Assembly: GCF_004359215.1 (NCBI RefSeq) | Contig: NW_027152031.1 | Location: forward strand, 1,962,710 to 2,009,543 | DNA: 46,834 nt | Reading direction: 5' to 3' | DNA from: Bremia lactucae | Taxonomy: Eukaryota; Oomycota; Peronosporomycetes; Peronosporales; Peronosporaceae | Shown: positions 43,448-46,834 of the stretch, in pieces | Position numbering within the stretch: position 1 is the stretch's first letter | Layout: every line of letters begins with the position of its first letter | Program-made: the position numbers and the translations under genes | Notes under the pieces: generated by a model | What the model was told of the DNA's origin: nothing | What the model saw: only the letters and a program-made list of their open reading frames with translations | Databases searched by the model: none

Positions 43448-43550
43448 CTTGGTAGCACTTGAAATACTTCCCACGTCCCGCATCTCTGCGTGTGTACGTT
43501 AGGATGAGCCTCAATTTTGATTGGGCTCTTTTCCCCACCTCTCCGAACAT
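43448..43550. other. Gypsy D leader
   Basis: Untranslated leader between the primer binding site and gag; nothing else recognised. Confidence 0.4.
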
Positions 43551-44410
43551 CATCAGGAGGTGACAGGGCATATAACGCAGGGGCTTGGTGAACAAGCCCT
43601 GGCTAGGCTCCTGGGCGGTCCCGTTGAACAACATGTTGCTCAGTTGGAGCTGTTTGAGGCATTTGTGCTCGGACAGCGGAGAGCCGCGTCCAAGGCACAG
43701 AGCCATGCTGCGGCGGAGTCCGTCGCTCAGACTCAGGATGGGCTGAGGCATGAGCAGGCTTGGAGCGCGGCTCTCAACAGGACTGTTGAGATGCTCTCTG
43801 CTCGGCCGCATCGCTGAGGCCCATTCGGATGGACCCGCCCAGGTTCGATGGAACTGCAGCGCACACGATTGTCCACTGGCTTTTAGCCGCGGATCAATGC
43901 GGAGTCGCGCAGCTCATCGAAGACGACAGCCGGATGGTGTCGTACGCCATGTCGCACCTGCGCGGTAAGGCCTCAGAGTGGGCTTACTTGGCGGTTATGG
44001 TGGACAGAAAGGCATTCCTACATGAGCGATCTTCAAGGAAAAGATGCCATGTACCAGCCGCCGAACAACGAAGTGTTGCTTCAGGCGCGCTTCTTTAGGG
44101 CGCGACAGTGAAGCGATCTCTGCAAGAGTATGAGCAAGAGATGCACTCGCTGCGGCGATTATTACTGGAAGTCTGATTCCGGAGCACATTAAGGTGCCCA
44201 CGCTTATGAACGGACTACGGCATGGCCCATCGCGACAGGCCCTTCTCAGAAAGGTGCCGTCGACGATGGAAGAGGCAATCCAAATTGCCTTAGTTGAGGA
44301 GCAATCCTACAACAGTGCCTCGGCGACAGCTTGGTATAAGCCGTCGGTCGAGAGGTCAGATGCCACTCCCATGGAGTTGGGCAATGCAGACGTTGTCTGC
44401 TATAAATGAG
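43551..44410 (+). pseudogene. Gypsy D gag remnant
   Basis: Helical gag N-terminus (EQALARLLGGPVEQHVAQLE, from about 43585), then RMDPPRFDGTAAHTIVHWLL (about 43826-43885) and MSHLRGKASEWAY (about 43949). The C-terminal part from 44194 ends in a zinc knuckle at about 44398-44440. It begins CYK but the second Cys codon is TGA (44407-44409), and the last Cys is Trp. Non-functional. Confidence 0.75.
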
Positions 44411-44720
44411 GCAAGCGTGGTCATATGATGGCTATCTGGTATACTAGGGTCCCTGCTGGGGCGAAGACGCCCAGCAAGAGGACTTCCTTCCCAAAGGGCG
44501 ATGCAAGAACTATCGTGCGAGACGCATCAGTTCTTCATCGACCACTGAGGTGTCGGGAAATGCAAGAGCGTAGTGGGGCGGGTTGCCCTCTGACGCGGGC
44601 TCTGAAGCTACCCCTAAGCTCAGAGTTGTGGAACAAATGGGAAGCATAGTCCTTGAGGTCTCGAAATTTCGGACCTCAACCCTGCTGGTCTATAGCGCTT
44701 AAGTACAAGGCTATGACCAG

Positions 44721-45005
44721 GTGATGACTCGCATAGTGTATTCAGGTGCATCACAGAAATTTGAAAAACTCGCGGCTCTAAGAAAGAGACCGGCGATGTT
44801 TGAGTTGCTTTGCCAGGATGGCAAGCGGGAAGAGGCTACCGTTCGTTTAGCGAACAGCGCACTCGTAAAGCCTGAGGGAGTTCAGGTAGAACTCGCCTTT
44901 AAATTTAGTGACTTCTATTGTAAAGAGAAGTTCACAGTGCTAGGTATGAAGAGTCCATATGACCTCATCCTAGGCATGTCATGTTTGGCAAAACACCAAG
45001 CATAG
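44721..45005 (+). pseudogene. Gypsy D aspartic protease remnant
   Basis: The frame reads TRIVYSGASQKFEKL, so the active-site Asp is Tyr (TAT at 44739-44741). The rest is well preserved (VRLANSALVKPEGVQVELAF and YDLILGMSCLAKHQA), ending at a stop. It cannot act as an aspartic protease. Confidence 0.8.
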
Positions 45006-45469
45006 ATAGACTTGCGTGCTCGCACAGTTGCGAACTCTACGTAGGACACCGGAAAGGATGTGCTTCCGCGAGAGGCGTATGCAACTGATGTCGTGTCGAA
45101 CACTGTTGAGGGTGCGTTGACGGGATGTCAAACGTCACCAATTCCTACCCAGCTCGTGGAGACTGAGGTAGCGAAAAGGGCAATGACAAGTAGTCATGTG
45201 TCCCATAGTCCTGTACAAGCCGAGAGCCTCTGGCAGTAGACAGTGAGCTGACAGGAAGTCATGCGTCGCACAAACCGGCCCAGTGCCTAGAGCCTGGTGC
45301 GGTTGGAAGGGGTGCGTTAGCCAGGAGAGCAACGGCACCCGCTTTCCAGTCAAAGGTCGTGGTGACTCGAAGAGCGAGTACCCGACAGATTAGGACGATC
45401 AAAGGCACGTCTAAACGAGTGACCTTTGGATCAGTCTCTAATTAAGAGGGTGGGCCTTCGAACGAGGTG

Positions 45470-46119
45470 TCTTTCCGCGGGATTGGCGTTTGCGCCGGTA
45501 TGGTCGCCGTGTTCAGCTTATTGTAAGCATGAACCACGCGCCATCCACCTGTGGCTTTACGCACACAAAAGGTCGGGCTGCAGTGAGGCGATTTGCTCTC
45601 ACGCACATGTCCCGCCTTGGCTCGCTTGTCGAAGAACTCATCGATATAATCGACTTGTTCTTTCGGCAACGGCCATTGCCTGGTCACACAATACTTGGTG
45701 CCAGGTTCGAGGTCTATCTCGTGCCCGATGCCCCTATCTGCTGGTAGGCGGCTCAACACTTCTTCTGGAAACACATCGCGATGTTTCCACAGAACCTCAA
45801 AGAACGGACTGTCTCTTAAGGCATCCTAGCCTTGAACAGCGAATTTCTTTTTGTCCGTTTCTAGGACGCTCTCGTCCATAGTGGACGACGAGCAAAAGTC
45901 CACCAAGTTCTCTTCTGGAACTGCGACTATTTCGTGGATCTTTCCTTCCTTTAATTCGGCAAGGAACAGATCCCACGACATATCCGGGAGATTTACTATC
46001 TCCTCGGCAGATTTAAAGACTTGCCGAAGCACCTCAACTGAGGATGCCTCCGCAATTTCGTCTTTGACGGCCTCGAATGTCTTGTTGAACTCCATGGGAA
46101 AGTTAACTATCTTTCCGCG
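45470..46119 (-). pseudogene. Gypsy D inverted block: linker and RT fingers
   Basis: Reading minus from 46119, the linker (RGKIVNFPMEFNKTFEAVKD, SSSTMDESVLETDKKKF) leads, after a stop near 45828, into RT (EIDLEPGTKYCVTRQWPLP, VRKATGGWRVVHAYNKLN, IPAQTPIPRKD) and stops being RT at about 45470. The plus strand on both sides is the same element. TCTTTCCGCG occurs at both edges (45470-45479 and 46110-46119). Confidence 0.8.
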
Positions 46120-46834
46120 TTGGTTTTGAAGGATGGCTACTATCACGTACTCATGAAAGAGTCCGATGTATCCAAACGGCAGTAAGTACCCTAAGCGGTA
46201 TGCTTTGAGAGTGGCTTGTGATGCTTCAAGGTTTGAAAAACGCACCAGAGACATTCAACCGAGTGGTGGCTCACGTGATGCGTCAGCACCGTGCCTACGC
46301 GCCCCATTACTTTGACGATGTATTCGTGCATAGTAGGGCTGAGGACGGTCTCAGCGCAATAGAGTCGTACAAGCGTCATTTAGACGCTGTGATGCAGACT
46401 GTAAAGGACGCCCAATTGTACGTCAACTTGCAAAACTGCGTCAGAGAGGTTCCTGAGATACCTGTGCTTGATTGCATCGTAGGTACACATGGTGTATGAG
46501 CGGACCCAGACAAGGTAAAATCAGTAAAGGAATGGCCAATCCCACGGCATGTGAAGGATTTGCGCCAATTCCTAGGGCTCGCTAATTACTTGTATAAATA
46601 AAGCAAGAATTATGCTGAGCAAACTAAACCATTATCTGATCTCCTTAAAAAGGACACAGAATGGGTTTGGTTAAAAGAACAAGAAGATGCGTTCACATCA
46701 GTGAAGCAATCTCTTGTAGAGGCACCGGTCTTGGCATTGCCAGACGCGGATAAGCCCTTTAGCGTCGTCTGCGATGCAAGTAATTTTGCAATCGGCAGCG
46801 CGCTCATGCAGAAGGATGACGACGGCGTTGACCG
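46120..46834 (+). pseudogene. Gypsy D RT palm and RNase H start
   Basis: RT resumes on the plus strand at LKDGYYHVLMKESDV (about 46125) and, after a shift, GLKNAPETFNRVVAHVMRQH and HYFDDVFVHSRAEDGLSA (about 46304-46355) with an intact FDD. A TGA at 46498 interrupts the frame. RNase H starts with VVCDASNFAIGSALMQKDDD (about 46767-46825) and runs off the window. Confidence 0.8.

Larger units (their letters stand above)
43095..46834 (+). mobile_element. Ty3/gypsy element D (runs off the window, internal inversion)
   Basis: Plus-strand order: 5' LTR (43095-43447), primer binding site, gag, protease, then an inverted block (45470-46119) holding the linker and RT fingers on the minus strand, then RT palm and RNase H on the plus strand to the window end. 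Confidence 0.8.

Noticed and set aside
1..46834. CRISPR arrays, bacterial operons, rRNA or tRNA genes
   Set aside because: None seen; the window is eukaryotic, and tRNA genes could not be searched for reliably by eye.

Overview
The window looks like an oomycete (Peronosporales: Phytophthora or a downy mildew) nuclear contig. The evidence is a signal-peptide gene with a degenerate RXLR/EER layout, an oomycete-type Inr+FPR core promoter just upstream of a start codon, short introns (62-76 bp) with GT..AG ends, and several families of decayed Ty3/gypsy and Ty1/copia retrotransposons. The genus cannot be decided from the sequence alone. Sequence-supported host genes are few: (1) an intronless M1 aminopeptidase at 8451-11471 (+); (2) a five-exon WASH complex subunit 1 homologue at 29853-27823 (-); (3) a five-exon CCR4-type deadenylase at 32058-29962 (-), whose stop lies only 108 bp upstream of the WASH ATG; (4) an intronless 948-residue fusion of a sugar/phosphocholine-type nucleotidyltransferase domain with a DMT/EamA transporter at 32486-35332 (+), divergent from CCR4; (5) an RXLR-like secreted effector candidate at 37690-38202 (+).

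The rest is nested and broken mobile DNA. From left to right: gypsy E (-, 1-2161: protease, gag, 5' LTR); gypsy F pol remnant (-, about 2300-3195); copia A (+, about 3290-8030); the aminopeptidase gene; a complete-ended pogo-like transposon (11723-13665, TA target duplication); gypsy A (-, 14061 to about 18905, 3' LTR present, 5' part missing); copia B (-, 18914-20841), a 1.9 kb inverted copy of the middle of copia A; gypsy B (+, about 20842-26846, RT domain deleted, 3' LTR present), joined to an older LTR fragment (26847-27108); the host-gene island 27.8-38.2 kb; copia C (-, about 38318-40727); a 100-base assembly gap; gypsy C (+, 40828-43094, RT partly deleted); gypsy D (+, 43095 to the window end, with a 650 bp internal inversion).

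The most unusual signal is an extra, antisense-oriented reading frame lying between the chromodomain end of pol and the polypurine tract in two different gypsy elements (A and B). In both, the candidate ATG sits about 103 bp inside the polypurine tract, and both share a spaced motif around a Trp. The nucleotidyltransferase-EamA fusion is the most interesting host gene. All exon boundaries, repeat boundaries and domain calls were read by eye from the sequence; nothing was searched against a database.
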